Assembly: GCA_035555435.1 (NCBI GenBank)
Contig: DATMGN010000056.1
Span: 87,327 to 151,326, forward strand
DNA: 64,000 nt
DNA from: 73-13 sp035555435
GTDB taxonomy: Bacteria; Actinomycetota; Actinomycetes; Actinomycetales; Microbacteriaceae
Reading direction: 5' to 3'
The position numbers were made by a program, and so were the translations under genes. Shown here in pieces: positions 43,089 through 51,699 of this stretch; within the stretch, counting starts at the first letter, position 1; every line of letters begins with the position of its first letter. The notes under the pieces are model-generated. The model saw nothing but the letters and a program-made list of their open reading frames with translations. It was not told the DNA's origin and ran no database searches.

Positions 43089-43874
43089 ATGACACCCGCC
43101 GAGTTCACGACGACGACGCATCCCGACGCGACGCTGCGCTACGGTGTGACCGACCGACAGGTCGCAGACATCTTCGAGCCCGAGAATCCGGTGGACTCGT
43201 TGGTCCTCCTACTGCACGGCGGGATGTGGCGCGAGCTGGACCGGATGCGCACCTGGGCAGCGGGACGCGCCATCGCGCAGGCGGGACATCTCGTCGCCAC
43301 GATCGAGTATCGCGTCGGGACAGGGCGCTGGGCGGCCGCGCTCGACGACCTCGCGACGGCGATCGATCAGATCCAGCTCAGCGGGCGCGAGTGGACGATC
43401 CATAACGAGGCCCCGCGCACGATCACACTGATCGGCCATTCCTCCGGCGGTCAGCTCGCTCTCTGGGCAGCCGGTCGCCATAGCCTCCCGACTGCGTCGC
43501 GCTGGCACACAACGCGCAATCAAGTCACAGGAGTCGTGGCGCTCGCCCCTGCCGCGGACCTCCAGACGCTGCACACGGCAGGCTTTGGCGAAGGCGCGGT
43601 CGCGGACTTCCTCGGCGGATCGCCGCAGGAGATTCTCGATGTCTACGCGCAGGCGGATCCCATGGAGCTGAAGCCCACGATCCCGGTCGAGATACTCCAT
43701 GGATCGGCCGACGAGGTGATCCCCGTCATCATCTCCGAGGGCTATGTGCAGCGGCACGCCGGGGCACGCGTGACACTGACGGTGGTGGACGGGGTCGGCC
43801 ACACCGAATGGGGAGATCCGCAGTCGAGCGCGTGGCCGCATCTTCTGGCGGCTCTCACCCGTGTCGCGAGTTGA
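43089..43874 (+). CDS. Alpha/beta hydrolase, kynurenine-formamidase/esterase-like
   Basis: The 261-residue protein has the oxyanion motif HGGMWRE (hormone-sensitive-lipase/AFMID HGGxW type), the nucleophile elbow GHSSGGQLALW, the acid in HGSADEVIP and the base in GVGHTEW. These resemble aryl-formamidases and carboxylesterases. The ATG at 43089 has GGAG about 9 nt upstream. It is divergent from the LuxR-type regulator (138-nt gap) and upstream of the importer operon. Confidence 0.85.
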   Translation: MTPAEFTTTTHPDATLRYGVTDRQVADIFEPENPVDSLVLLLHGGMWRELDRMRTWAAGRAIAQAGHLVATIEYRVGTGRWAAALDDLATAIDQIQLSGREWTIHNEAPRTITLIGHSSGGQLALWAAGRHSLPTASRWHTTRNQVTGVVALAPAADLQTLHTAGFGEGAVADFLGGSPQEILDVYAQADPMELKPTIPVEILHGSADEVIPVIISEGYVQRHAGARVTLTVVDGVGHTEWGDPQSSAWPHLLAALTRVAS

Positions 43875-43993
43875 CCAGTTGCCTGGGCGGCACCACGGCC
43901 ATCCTCCTCCCCGCGGGCGTAAGTGACGAGCTCGTCCCTCACCCCAGCAAGGACCCGTCCGCGGGCATCTCGCAGTGCGAGAGCCGACCGCAC

Positions 43994-44009
43994 CAAACAA
44001 ACGTTTGAC
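43994..44009. promoter_or_regulatory. TetR-type operator, site 2
   Basis: CAAACAAACGTTTGAC is the reverse complement of sites 1 and 3. It overlaps the -35 element of the importer promoter (TTGACT at 44005-44010), the position expected for repression. Confidence 0.78.
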
Positions 44010-44033
44010 TTGTCCTCACAGTTCGGCTACCGT
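44005..44033 (+). promoter_or_regulatory. Putative importer-operon promoter
   Basis: TTGACT (44005-44010), a 17-nt spacer and TACCGT (44028-44033, TAnnnT form) lie about 100 nt upstream of the substrate-binding-protein gene. The TetR-type operator covers its -35. Confidence 0.6.
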
Positions 44034-44132
44034 CTGGACAACCCCGCACGGGAGCAGGCAACGGCGCCCTCGCTCTGCGAGCACCACCGGAACGATGCCG
44101 ACGGGCGGGCAGACAATTACAAGAGGAGCCCC

Positions 44133-45176
44133 ATGAACATCACAAAGCGCATCGCGCTGACATCGATGATCGGTGTCAGCGCTCTCCTGCTCGCCGCGTG
44201 CAGCGGCGGCGCGACCACTCCGACCACGGCACCCGAGCCGACCGCCACCGAATCGCCCGCACTGCCCGAGAAGCCCGATCAGCTCACCAAGGTGACCGTC
44301 GGGCTGTGGGCCAACGTCATCGACACCGCCTACCTGCAGCTCGGCGTCGAGCAGGGATTCTTCGCCGACCAGAACCTCGAGGTCGAGTTCGTCACCGTCG
44401 CCGGCGGCGACGAGGGCGTCTCCGCGCTCGTCTCCGGCAACGTCGACTTCACGATCGCCAACGTCGTCACCCTCATCCAGGCCGTGGACAAGGGCCTGCC
44501 GATCCGCGGCATCGTCGGCGCCGTGTCGGGCGGCGGCCAGACCGACCCGGACGCGGTCGGCATATTCGTCCCAGAGGGCAGCTCGGTCCAGTCGCCGATC
44601 GATCTCGAGGGCAAGAAGGTCGGTGTGTTCCAGATCAACGACGTCACAGCGCTGTGGGTGCTCGCGGCCGTCGAGCAGGACGGCGGCGACCCCACGACCA
44701 TCCAGCAGGTCACGGGGACCCAGGTGGATCGCCGCCAGCTCCTCGAGGCCGGCGAGATCGACGCGACGCTCACGACCGGCGGGTTCTTCGCGCTCGCCCA
44801 GGCGGACGGGCACCACCTACTGCTCAACCCGCAGAAGGCGACGATGGGACCGAATGCGCCGAGCATCTTCATGCTCGTGAACAGCCAGTGGGCGGACCAG
44901 AACCCCGCCGTCGCGCGCGCTTTCCAGATCGCGGCCGGCAAGTCCGCGGACTACGCCGAGCAACACCGTGACGAGTGGCGCGCGATCCTGCCCGAGCTCT
45001 TCCCGAACGTCGTGCCCGACGCGGAGGCCGCGAGCAAGGTTTCGGCGTACTGGAGCTCGTGCCTTACCCAGGACGGTCTCGCCAAGCCCGCCGAGTACAT
45101 GACGTCGTGGGGCTGGATCGACAACCAGCTGACGGCGGAGGACCTTATCTGGGAGCAGAGCCCGCCCTTCTGCTAG
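44133..45176 (+). CDS. ABC importer substrate-binding lipoprotein (NMT1/THI5/SsuA-like)
   Basis: The 347-residue protein has a lipoprotein signal with lipobox LLAAC (Cys23) followed by a Thr/Pro linker. Its periplasmic-binding-protein fold is of the nitrate/taurine/pyrimidine class (VTVGLWANVIDTAYLQLGVEQGFFADQNLEVEFV, GNVDFTIANVVTLIQAV). It would capture a small organic acid, sulfonate or heterocycle outside the cell. The ATG at 44133 follows AGAGGAG. A promoter with a TetR operator lies upstream, and two permeases follow. Confidence 0.92.
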   Translation: MNITKRIALTSMIGVSALLLAACSGGATTPTTAPEPTATESPALPEKPDQLTKVTVGLWANVIDTAYLQLGVEQGFFADQNLEVEFVTVAGGDEGVSALVSGNVDFTIANVVTLIQAVDKGLPIRGIVGAVSGGGQTDPDAVGIFVPEGSSVQSPIDLEGKKVGVFQINDVTALWVLAAVEQDGGDPTTIQQVTGTQVDRRQLLEAGEIDATLTTGGFFALAQADGHHLLLNPQKATMGPNAPSIFMLVNSQWADQNPAVARAFQIAAGKSADYAEQHRDEWRAILPELFPNVVPDAEAASKVSAYWSSCLTQDGLAKPAEYMTSWGWIDNQLTAEDLIWEQSPPFC

Positions 45177-45195
45177 ACCAAGATCGGCACCAAGG

Positions 45196-45228
45196 GGGCC
45201 GCGCCACCGAGAAGCGGCGGCGCGGCCC
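45196..45228 (+). terminator. Hairpin between binding protein and permeases (attenuator-like)
   Basis: A 10-bp GC stem (45196-45205 with 45219-45228, arm GGGCCGCGCC) and a 13-nt loop lie 19 nt after the binding-protein stop. There is no U tract. It probably stabilises or partly terminates the message, so that the binding protein is made in excess of the permeases. Confidence 0.55.
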
Positions 45229-45265
45229 TCGCCCCAGAATCCGCACCGAGAGGCCACGACCCAAC

Positions 45266-46111
45266 ATGACCATGATCGAGACCCGATCAGTCGGTCTGCG
45301 CGACCGCCGCCGACTCACCTCCTCTGCACGCTGGGCGCGCGCCCGGAAGCTCGTCCTACCCGCTATCACCGTGGTGGTCCTGATCGCCTTGTACCAGACC
45401 CTCATCTCCGCCGGGGTGATCGACGACCGCTTCATGCCGGGTCTGCCAGCACTGGGCACGGCGCTCGGGGTCGCGCTCACCGACCCGGCGACCTACCTCG
45501 GCATGGCGACGACGATCGGGGTCGCGCTCGCCGGATTCCTCGCCGGAGCCATCCCGGGCGCGCTCATCGGGCTCATCTCCGGTCGCAACGCCTACGTCTA
45601 CCGCGCCCTGCGGTTCACGGTCGAGTTCCTGCGTCCGATCCCCGCCGTGGCCCTCGTGCCGCTCGTCTCGGTGATCCTCGGACCGACCGTGCAGGCGCGG
45701 ATCTTCCTGTGCGCCTTCATGATCGTCTGGCCGTTCTACATCCAGGCCGTCTACGGCGTCCGGGCGATCAACCCCGTCGCGCTCGAGACCGCCCGCAGCT
45801 TCGGCGTCGGCCGCACCGAGACGCTGTTCCGCGTCGTGCTGCCGAGCGCATCCGCCTACATCGCGACAGTCGTCCGGCTCAACATCGTGATCGCCGTGCT
45901 CGTCTCGGTATCGACGGAGATCCTCGTCACCGGCACGACCGGCCTCGGGTCGCTGCTCATCGAGTACGGCGAGGGTGCCAATGTCCCGGGCATGTACGCC
46001 ATGGTCGTCATCATCGCGTTCGTCGGCATGCTCGTGCTCTGGGGCGCCTCGGCGCTCGAGAAGCTCATGCTGTTCTGGCATGAGAGCCACCGCGGGAAGG
46101 AGGACAAGTGA
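45266..46111 (+). CDS. ABC importer permease (SsuC/TauC-like)
   Basis: The 281-residue integral membrane protein has about six hydrophobic segments. The permease coupling motif is in the EAA-loop region (ALETARSFGVGRTETLFRVVLPSA) and FLRPIPAVALVPL precedes it. It pairs with the second permease, whose ATG overlaps its stop by 4 nt. Confidence 0.92.
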   Translation: MTMIETRSVGLRDRRRLTSSARWARARKLVLPAITVVVLIALYQTLISAGVIDDRFMPGLPALGTALGVALTDPATYLGMATTIGVALAGFLAGAIPGALIGLISGRNAYVYRALRFTVEFLRPIPAVALVPLVSVILGPTVQARIFLCAFMIVWPFYIQAVYGVRAINPVALETARSFGVGRTETLFRVVLPSASAYIATVVRLNIVIAVLVSVSTEILVTGTTGLGSLLIEYGEGANVPGMYAMVVIIAFVGMLVLWGASALEKLMLFWHESHRGKEDK

Positions 46112-46914
46112 TGAAGACCAAGAAGCGCGTCCTGCTCGCGATCGAGATCGCCACGCCGCTCATCATCATCGTGCTGTGGTGGGCCTACACCGCGTTCGTC
46201 CTCCCCGTGTCCTCGCCGTTCGTCACGATCTATTACCCGACCCCGGTCGTCATCGCCGAGCGCTTCGCGGAGGACTTCCTGAGTCCCGAGATCCTCGTGA
46301 ACGGCGTGCCGACGCTGGTGCGGTTCCTCGTCGGCTACGGGATCGCCGCGGTCGTCGGGATCGTCCTCGGCGTCATCATCGGGTCGAGCTCCGCCGTGCG
46401 GCTGCTCTCGATGCCGGTCATCACGTTCTTCCGGGCGATGCCGGCCGTCGTGCTCATCCCGATCGTGACGATCTTCCTCGGCATCACGGACGCGCAGAAG
46501 ATCCTGCTGATCGCGCTCGCGAGTCTTTGGCCCATCCTGCTCAACGCGATCGACGGCGTGCGCTCGCTCGACTTCACGATCCGCGAGTCCGCGATCTCCT
46601 ATCGGATCAAGGGATTCGACCGCTATCGCTTCGTGATCGTCCCCGCCGCGCTGCCGCAGATCTTCGCGGGTCTACGGGCCGCGGTCGCGGTCGCGCTGAT
46701 CGTCGTGGTCGTCGTCGAGCTGTTCGGAGCGGGATCCGGTCAGGGCATCGGCAGCTACCTGGCGACCGCGAAGACCGGGTTCGAATTCGCGAAGCTCTGG
46801 GCCGGCATCCTCTTCCTCGGCATCGTCGGCCTCATCTTCAACGGCATCTTCCTCCTCGTGGAACGACGGGTGCTGCGCTGGCACCACGGCCGGAACGCGG
46901 TCGAGGCGTCTTGA
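46108..46914 (+). CDS. ABC importer permease 2 (SsuC/TauC-like)
   Basis: The 268-residue membrane protein is paralogous to the preceding permease, with FFRAMPAVVLIPIVTIFLG and the coupling loop TIRESAISYRIKGFDRYRFVIVPAALPQIF. Two different permease subunits imply a heterodimeric channel. The likely ATPase of the system is encoded 7.8 kb downstream at 54677. Confidence 0.92.
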   Translation: MMKTKKRVLLAIEIATPLIIIVLWWAYTAFVLPVSSPFVTIYYPTPVVIAERFAEDFLSPEILVNGVPTLVRFLVGYGIAAVVGIVLGVIIGSSSAVRLLSMPVITFFRAMPAVVLIPIVTIFLGITDAQKILLIALASLWPILLNAIDGVRSLDFTIRESAISYRIKGFDRYRFVIVPAALPQIFAGLRAAVAVALIVVVVVELFGAGSGQGIGSYLATAKTGFEFAKLWAGILFLGIVGLIFNGIFLLVERRVLRWHHGRNAVEAS

Positions 46915-48458
46915 TGGGACAGGACGGACCCGCCCCGACCGACATCCTCGTCGTCGGGGCGGGTCCGTCGGGCCTCGCAGCCGGCATCAGCGCCCTCGAC
47001 GGCGGCCGATCGGTCACGATCGTCGAGCAGAACTTCGACATCGGCGGCCACGGGATCCTCAGCGGCGGCTTCGTCCAGCTCGGCGGAGGGCACAGCCTGC
47101 AGCGCGAGCTCGGCATCGAGGACAGCCCCGAACGGCTCTACGACGACTGGATCGCCGAGGACACCTCGATGTCCCGGTTCAACGACCGCGAGCTCGCCTG
47201 GCGATTCGCCGAGGAGAACGCGGCCACCTTCGAGTTCCTCGTGGACAACGGGGTGACGTTCCGCCCGGAGCCCGCCTACATCGCCGACATGAGCCTGATC
47301 GGCAACAACTCGGCGCACCGACTGTTCCAGCCGACCGCCTGGCCCGTGCCGGGCGAGCGCATGAACCAGAAGGGCGAGGGAGCGGCGACGACGCTGCTGC
47401 GCTCGCTCGCGAGCAGCTTCGTGCGCAAAGGCGGCCGAATCCGCCTGCGCTCGAGCCTGACCGGCTTCCTGACCGATCCGGCATCGGGCCGGATCGTCGG
47501 AGCGGCGATCGAACGCGACGGGGCCGGCCACGCGGTGCACGCGACGCAGGCCGTGATCCTCGCGACCGGCGGCGGCAGCGGCAATGTCGAGTTCCGCCGC
47601 ATCTTCGACCCGCGGCTGACCGCCGAGTACCAGCTCGCCGGGATGCCCTACACCGATCAGCCCGCGACCGCCGAGATCGAGGCGCTCCGGCACGCCGCCT
47701 CGCTGTGGGGCACGGCGAACCAGACGCAGGAGAAGTCGGTCAGCGCGAGCCTGTCGAAGACGGGGTACATCGGCACGCGCTGGGGCTACGTGAACCTCCG
47801 GTACGAGCCGCACCACCCCGTCTTCCACCTGGCGCGGGCCGGCGGCCTCCAGGTCGACGACTGGTCGGACATCGCGCTCGTCGACGAGTTCGGCCGCCGG
47901 TTCTGGAACGAGTCCGACGCGTCGCCGGCATTCCTCGACGCCGCGCTGTCGTACAAGGGCAACACCCTCAAGCGCGATGGCGGCGGCCCGATCTGGGCGA
48001 TCTTTGACTCGCGGGCGGCCGCGCGCCACGGCTGGAGCCTCGGCCCGCAGGACGTCGACCGCGATGGCTACTTCTTCGAGGCGGACGACCTGCGCTCGCT
48101 CGCGCAGCGGATCGCCAACGATTTCACGACGCTGCGCATCGACGGCGCGACGCTCGAGCGCACGATCCAGCGCTACAACGGGTTCGTCGCCTCGGGCGCC
48201 GACGCGGACTTCGGCAAGCCGGAGCTCACCGCCCCGATCGACACGCCGCCGTTCTACGCCGCATGGTCGACGCCGATGGTCCACGACTCGCTCGCCGGAC
48301 TGCGCTCCGATCTCGATGGCCGCGTGCTCAACCTGCGCGGCGAGGTCCTCCCTGGACTCTTCGTCGCGGGCGAGTCGCAGGGCGGATTCATCCAGCACGG
48401 ACTCGGCAGGGTCCTCGTCTCGGGCCGGATCGCGGGCATGGCAGCGGCGCGGGCATGA
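46914..48458 (+). CDS. FAD_binding_2 flavoprotein oxidoreductase 1 (fumarate reductase/KsdD-like)
   Basis: The 514-residue protein has an N-terminal dinucleotide loop ILVVGAGPSGLAAGISA, then GGHGILSGGFVQLGGG, an ATGGGSG segment and C-terminal LPGLFVAGESQGG. It belongs to the FAD_binding_2 superfamily (fumarate reductase flavoprotein, 3-ketosteroid dehydrogenase, urocanate reductase), whose members add or remove hydrogens across C-C bonds next to a carbonyl or carboxylate. Its ATG overlaps the permease stop by 1 nt. The canonical fumarate reductase catalytic Arg/His set was not confirmed. Confidence 0.88.
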   Translation: MGQDGPAPTDILVVGAGPSGLAAGISALDGGRSVTIVEQNFDIGGHGILSGGFVQLGGGHSLQRELGIEDSPERLYDDWIAEDTSMSRFNDRELAWRFAEENAATFEFLVDNGVTFRPEPAYIADMSLIGNNSAHRLFQPTAWPVPGERMNQKGEGAATTLLRSLASSFVRKGGRIRLRSSLTGFLTDPASGRIVGAAIERDGAGHAVHATQAVILATGGGSGNVEFRRIFDPRLTAEYQLAGMPYTDQPATAEIEALRHAASLWGTANQTQEKSVSASLSKTGYIGTRWGYVNLRYEPHHPVFHLARAGGLQVDDWSDIALVDEFGRRFWNESDASPAFLDAALSYKGNTLKRDGGGPIWAIFDSRAAARHGWSLGPQDVDRDGYFFEADDLRSLAQRIANDFTTLRIDGATLERTIQRYNGFVASGADADFGKPELTAPIDTPPFYAAWSTPMVHDSLAGLRSDLDGRVLNLRGEVLPGLFVAGESQGGFIQHGLGRVLVSGRIAGMAAARA

Positions 48459-49882
48459 TCTCTGCGGACCGGAGATTCGACGTCGCGATCATCGGGGCCG
48501 GGGTAGCGGGCGTCTCCGCCGCGCTCGAGGCCGCCGAACGCGGTGCCCGCGTCGCCGTCATCGACGCCGCGCCCCGGATCGGGGGGACCGCCGCGCTCGC
48601 GGGCGGAGCCACCTGCATCGCGGGAACGCCGCTGCAGGAGGCGTCGGGGATCGCCGATTCGGTCGACCTGGCGCTCGAGGACTGGGTACGCTGGGGCGGC
48701 GACACGGTCGATGTCGAGTGGGCCGAGCGCTACCTGCTCGCGAGCCGGCCGCTCATCTTCGACCGCCTGGCCGAGGCTGGGCTGCGCTGGATGAGCGTCC
48801 TGTGGCAAGAGGGCAACCGGGTCCCGAGATGGCACCTCGCGGAGGGCGGCGGCGGCGAGATGATGCGCCTGCTCGAGGCGCGGGCACGCACGTTCCCCCG
48901 GATCAGCTGGATGACCGGACACCGGGCGACCGAGCTCGTCCGCGAGGCCGGGGCGATCACCGGCGTCCGGCTGCAGAGCGGCGACCGGGAGGTCGAGGTC
49001 TCGGCATCCGCGGTCATCGTGGCGAACGGCGGCTTCAACAACAGTGCAGAGCTCGTCGCCGAGCACGGCCGGCAGACCGTCGGGGCCGAGCGCGTCCTGC
49101 TCGGCGGCGGCTCCGGCGCACGCGGCGAGGGCCTCCGAATGCTGCGTGCGGTCGGGGCGCAGTTCACGCACCTCGACGCGCTGTGGATCTATCCGTACGG
49201 CTCGCCCGACTATCGCCACCCCGAGTCGGGGCGCGGGTTCCCGGTCCGGGGGATCGACGGGGACGTCTGGGTCAACGACCACGGCTCGCGATTCCACGAC
49301 GAGAGCCTGCGCGGTGGCGCGACCGGCGCCAAGGCGCTCATCGAGCAGCCGAACGGGCGGTGCTGGTCCGTGATCGATGCGCGGCTCGCCTCGCAGCTCG
49401 TCATCCAGGATCCCTATTTCTCACAAGGACCGGAGCCGATCCGCGAGCGAGTCGCGGAGTTCCTCCGCGACTCCCCATTCGTCGAATCGGCGCCGACCAT
49501 CGACGAGCTCGCCCGCCGCATCGACGTCGATGCGGCGAATCTGCGGGCGGCGGTCGGGGACCTGAACCGGGCGCTCGCGCACGGACTCGACCGCGATCCC
49601 GAGTTCGGCAAGCCGCTCGCGGGCCTGCGCCCCGTCGAGGAGGCGCCCTTCACCGCCGTTCGGTTCTATCCGATGGCCCGCAAGAACCACGGCGGCGTGC
49701 GCACGGATCTCGCCTGCCGGGTGCTCGACGAGGACGACCGGCCCATCGCCAGCCTGTTCGCCGCCGGGGAGGTCGCGGGGATGGCCGGCGGCCACATCAA
49801 CGGCGGTGCGGGTCTCGAGGGCACTGCGCTCGGTCCGAGCATGTTCAGCGGCATCGTCGCCGGTCGCTCCGCCGCCGCCTAG
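48455..49882 (+). CDS. FAD_binding_2 flavoprotein oxidoreductase 2
   Basis: The 475-residue protein is a second FAD_binding_2 enzyme: VAIIGAGVAGVSAALEAAERG, IGGTAALAGGAT, ANGGFNNS, and C-terminal FAAGEVAGMAGGHINGGAGLEGTALGPSMFSG. It differs enough from flavoprotein 1 to suggest distinct substrates. The two overlap by 4 nt. Successive dehydrogenations of a ring or side chain would be consistent with tandem copies. The substrate is unknown. Confidence 0.88.
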   Translation: MISADRRFDVAIIGAGVAGVSAALEAAERGARVAVIDAAPRIGGTAALAGGATCIAGTPLQEASGIADSVDLALEDWVRWGGDTVDVEWAERYLLASRPLIFDRLAEAGLRWMSVLWQEGNRVPRWHLAEGGGGEMMRLLEARARTFPRISWMTGHRATELVREAGAITGVRLQSGDREVEVSASAVIVANGGFNNSAELVAEHGRQTVGAERVLLGGGSGARGEGLRMLRAVGAQFTHLDALWIYPYGSPDYRHPESGRGFPVRGIDGDVWVNDHGSRFHDESLRGGATGAKALIEQPNGRCWSVIDARLASQLVIQDPYFSQGPEPIRERVAEFLRDSPFVESAPTIDELARRIDVDAANLRAAVGDLNRALAHGLDRDPEFGKPLAGLRPVEEAPFTAVRFYPMARKNHGGVRTDLACRVLDEDDRPIASLFAAGEVAGMAGGHINGGAGLEGTALGPSMFSGIVAGRSAAA

Positions 49883-49900
49883 CGTCGACCGGCGCCGCGC

Positions 49901-51562
49901 TCAGCCTGAGCTGCCGAGCAGGTGCTCGTAGACGCGGGGCACGTGCTCGATCGAGATCCGGCACTCGAGCAGTAACGGCCGACCGCTGTCGACGACTCGC
50001 CGGACGATCCCATCGAGTTCGTCGAGCGAGCCGAGGCGAACGGCGTCGACCCCGGCCGCGACGGCCGCGCCCACGAAATCGAAGTCGCCGTGCTCCGAGT
50101 CCTCGGGCGGGATCCTGGCGTGCCGCGCGACCATCGCCTCGGTGCCGAAGCCGCTGTCGTCGAGCACGACGAGCAGCAGCGGCTGCTCGCAGGCGGCGAC
50201 CGTGCGCAAGTCGCCGAGCGTCATCAGCATGCCGCCATCGCCGATGACGAGCACGGTGAGTCGGCCGGGCCGGCCGATCGCGGCGCCGATCGCGGCGCCG
50301 AGACCGCCGCCGACGGCGAGGAAGTCCTGCATGTGCATGAGGCTGCGCGCGTCGGGGATGCGCAGGTTCTGGACCGCATAGGCGCCGGAGCGCGATGAGT
50401 CGGTCACGACGGTGCGCTCCGCCGGCGCGGCCTGGTCGATCCTGGCGCACACCGCGTCGGGGTCGAACGGCGCGCCGTCCGCGACGGGAGCCGCCGGCGG
50501 CGCGACCGGAGCCTCCGCGAGGAGCGAGGCCCACCACACGGGCTCCGGCTGCGGCCCGAGGCGCTCGAGCGCGGACCTGGCCACCTCGGCCGCGTCGCCG
50601 CGCAGGCGCCGTCGCGCGGGCACGGCGCCGCGCTCGTCCTGCGCCTCGTCGGCGCCGAGATCGATGCAGATGACCTCGACGTCGGGGGCGAAGGAATGCC
50701 CCTGGTCGGCCGTGAACTGGTTCAGACTCGCGCCGAAGGCGATCACGCAGTCCGCAGAGCGCAGGACCGGGACGTCGCGGGGCGAGGCATAGCCGCCGAC
50801 GATCCCGAGGGCGCCCGGCCGGCCGGCCAGCGCACCGAGCGCCTGCAGGGTCGTTCCGACCGCCGCGCCGGTCCGGTCCGCGAGCTCGCCGATCGCCGGG
50901 ACCGCTCCGGAGTGGCTCGCGCCTCGGCCGACGACGAAGAGCGGACGCTCGGCCTGCTCCAGCGCCGACACGACGGCATCGATCGTCGCGACCGGCGTCG
51001 CGGCGACCGGCGACCTCGGCGCGCGAGCGACCGACGAAGGACCGGTGCCGACCGCGTGCTGGTGGTCGACCGAGTAGGCGAGGACGACGGGACGCCGCTC
51101 GGCGCGGACCGTCTCCCAGAGCTCGGCGATGACCTCCTCGGTCTCGGGTCCTGGGCCGACCTCGACCATCTCGACCCCGACCGACTCGAGGACGCGTCGC
51201 TGGTCGAGCGCCTGCAGCGATTCGAACGGGTTCGGCGTCGTCGGCTCGACGACGGGCGAGACGATGAGCAGCGGCGAGGACGCGCGTCGCGCCGTGACGA
51301 GGCTGGTGAGGCCGTTCGTGAGCGCCGGGCCCCCGGCGAGCATGACCACGCCGGTGTCGCCGCTCGCCCTCGCGTAGCCGTCGGCCATCGAGATGGCGAC
51401 GTTCTCATGCGCGGCGTTGGTGTACGGGAGCCCGTGGTGGCGGGTGAGCCTCGCGACCGGCCGGAGGATGCCGGCGCCGAGGAGGCCGAAGGCCCTCGTC
51501 AGCCCCTGGGAGACGAGCGCGTCCGTGAGACGGTCGCCGAGCGGGAGACCTTCGTGGTTCAT
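49901..51562 (-). CDS. ThDP-dependent enzyme 1 (acetolactate synthase/decarboxylase-like)
   Basis: The 553-residue protein has the three-domain ThDP fold. The catalytic Glu is in NAAHENVAISMADGYARASG and the cofactor motif begins GDGGMLMTLGDL. Where the motif normally has Asn it reads VVLDDSGFG, a conservative Asp substitution at the metal ligand. No benzoylformate-decarboxylase active-site His pattern is visible. The ATG at 51562 follows GGAGGAG closely. It is divergent from the FMN dehydrogenase, with operator site 3 just upstream of its start. Confidence 0.87.
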   Translation of the reverse strand: MNHEGLPLGDRLTDALVSQGLTRAFGLLGAGILRPVARLTRHHGLPYTNAAHENVAISMADGYARASGDTGVVMLAGGPALTNGLTSLVTARRASSPLLIVSPVVEPTTPNPFESLQALDQRRVLESVGVEMVEVGPGPETEEVIAELWETVRAERRPVVLAYSVDHQHAVGTGPSSVARAPRSPVAATPVATIDAVVSALEQAERPLFVVGRGASHSGAVPAIGELADRTGAAVGTTLQALGALAGRPGALGIVGGYASPRDVPVLRSADCVIAFGASLNQFTADQGHSFAPDVEVICIDLGADEAQDERGAVPARRRLRGDAAEVARSALERLGPQPEPVWWASLLAEAPVAPPAAPVADGAPFDPDAVCARIDQAAPAERTVVTDSSRSGAYAVQNLRIPDARSLMHMQDFLAVGGGLGAAIGAAIGRPGRLTVLVIGDGGMLMTLGDLRTVAACEQPLLLVVLDDSGFGTEAMVARHARIPPEDSEHGDFDFVGAAVAAGVDAVRLGSLDELDGIVRRVVDSGRPLLLECRISIEHVPRVYEHLLGSSG

Positions 51563-51578
51563 CTGGCTCCTCCAACTA

Positions 51579-51594
51579 GTCAAACGTTTGTTTG
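51579..51594. promoter_or_regulatory. TetR-type operator, site 3
   Basis: GTCAAACGTTTGTTTG, identical to sites 1 and 2, lies 17 nt upstream of the ThDP enzyme 1 start. On the minus strand it sits just downstream of a possible -10 (TAACAT), so it would cover the transcription start. Confidence 0.78.
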
Positions 51595-51699
51595 AATGTT
51601 AGCATCGGCGAACGGCGCTGCGAGGCTCCATTCGGTGAGCCCGCGGCGCTGCGCCACCCTGAGCACCGGCCCCGAGACGAGTGAGGAACCAGCACCGCG

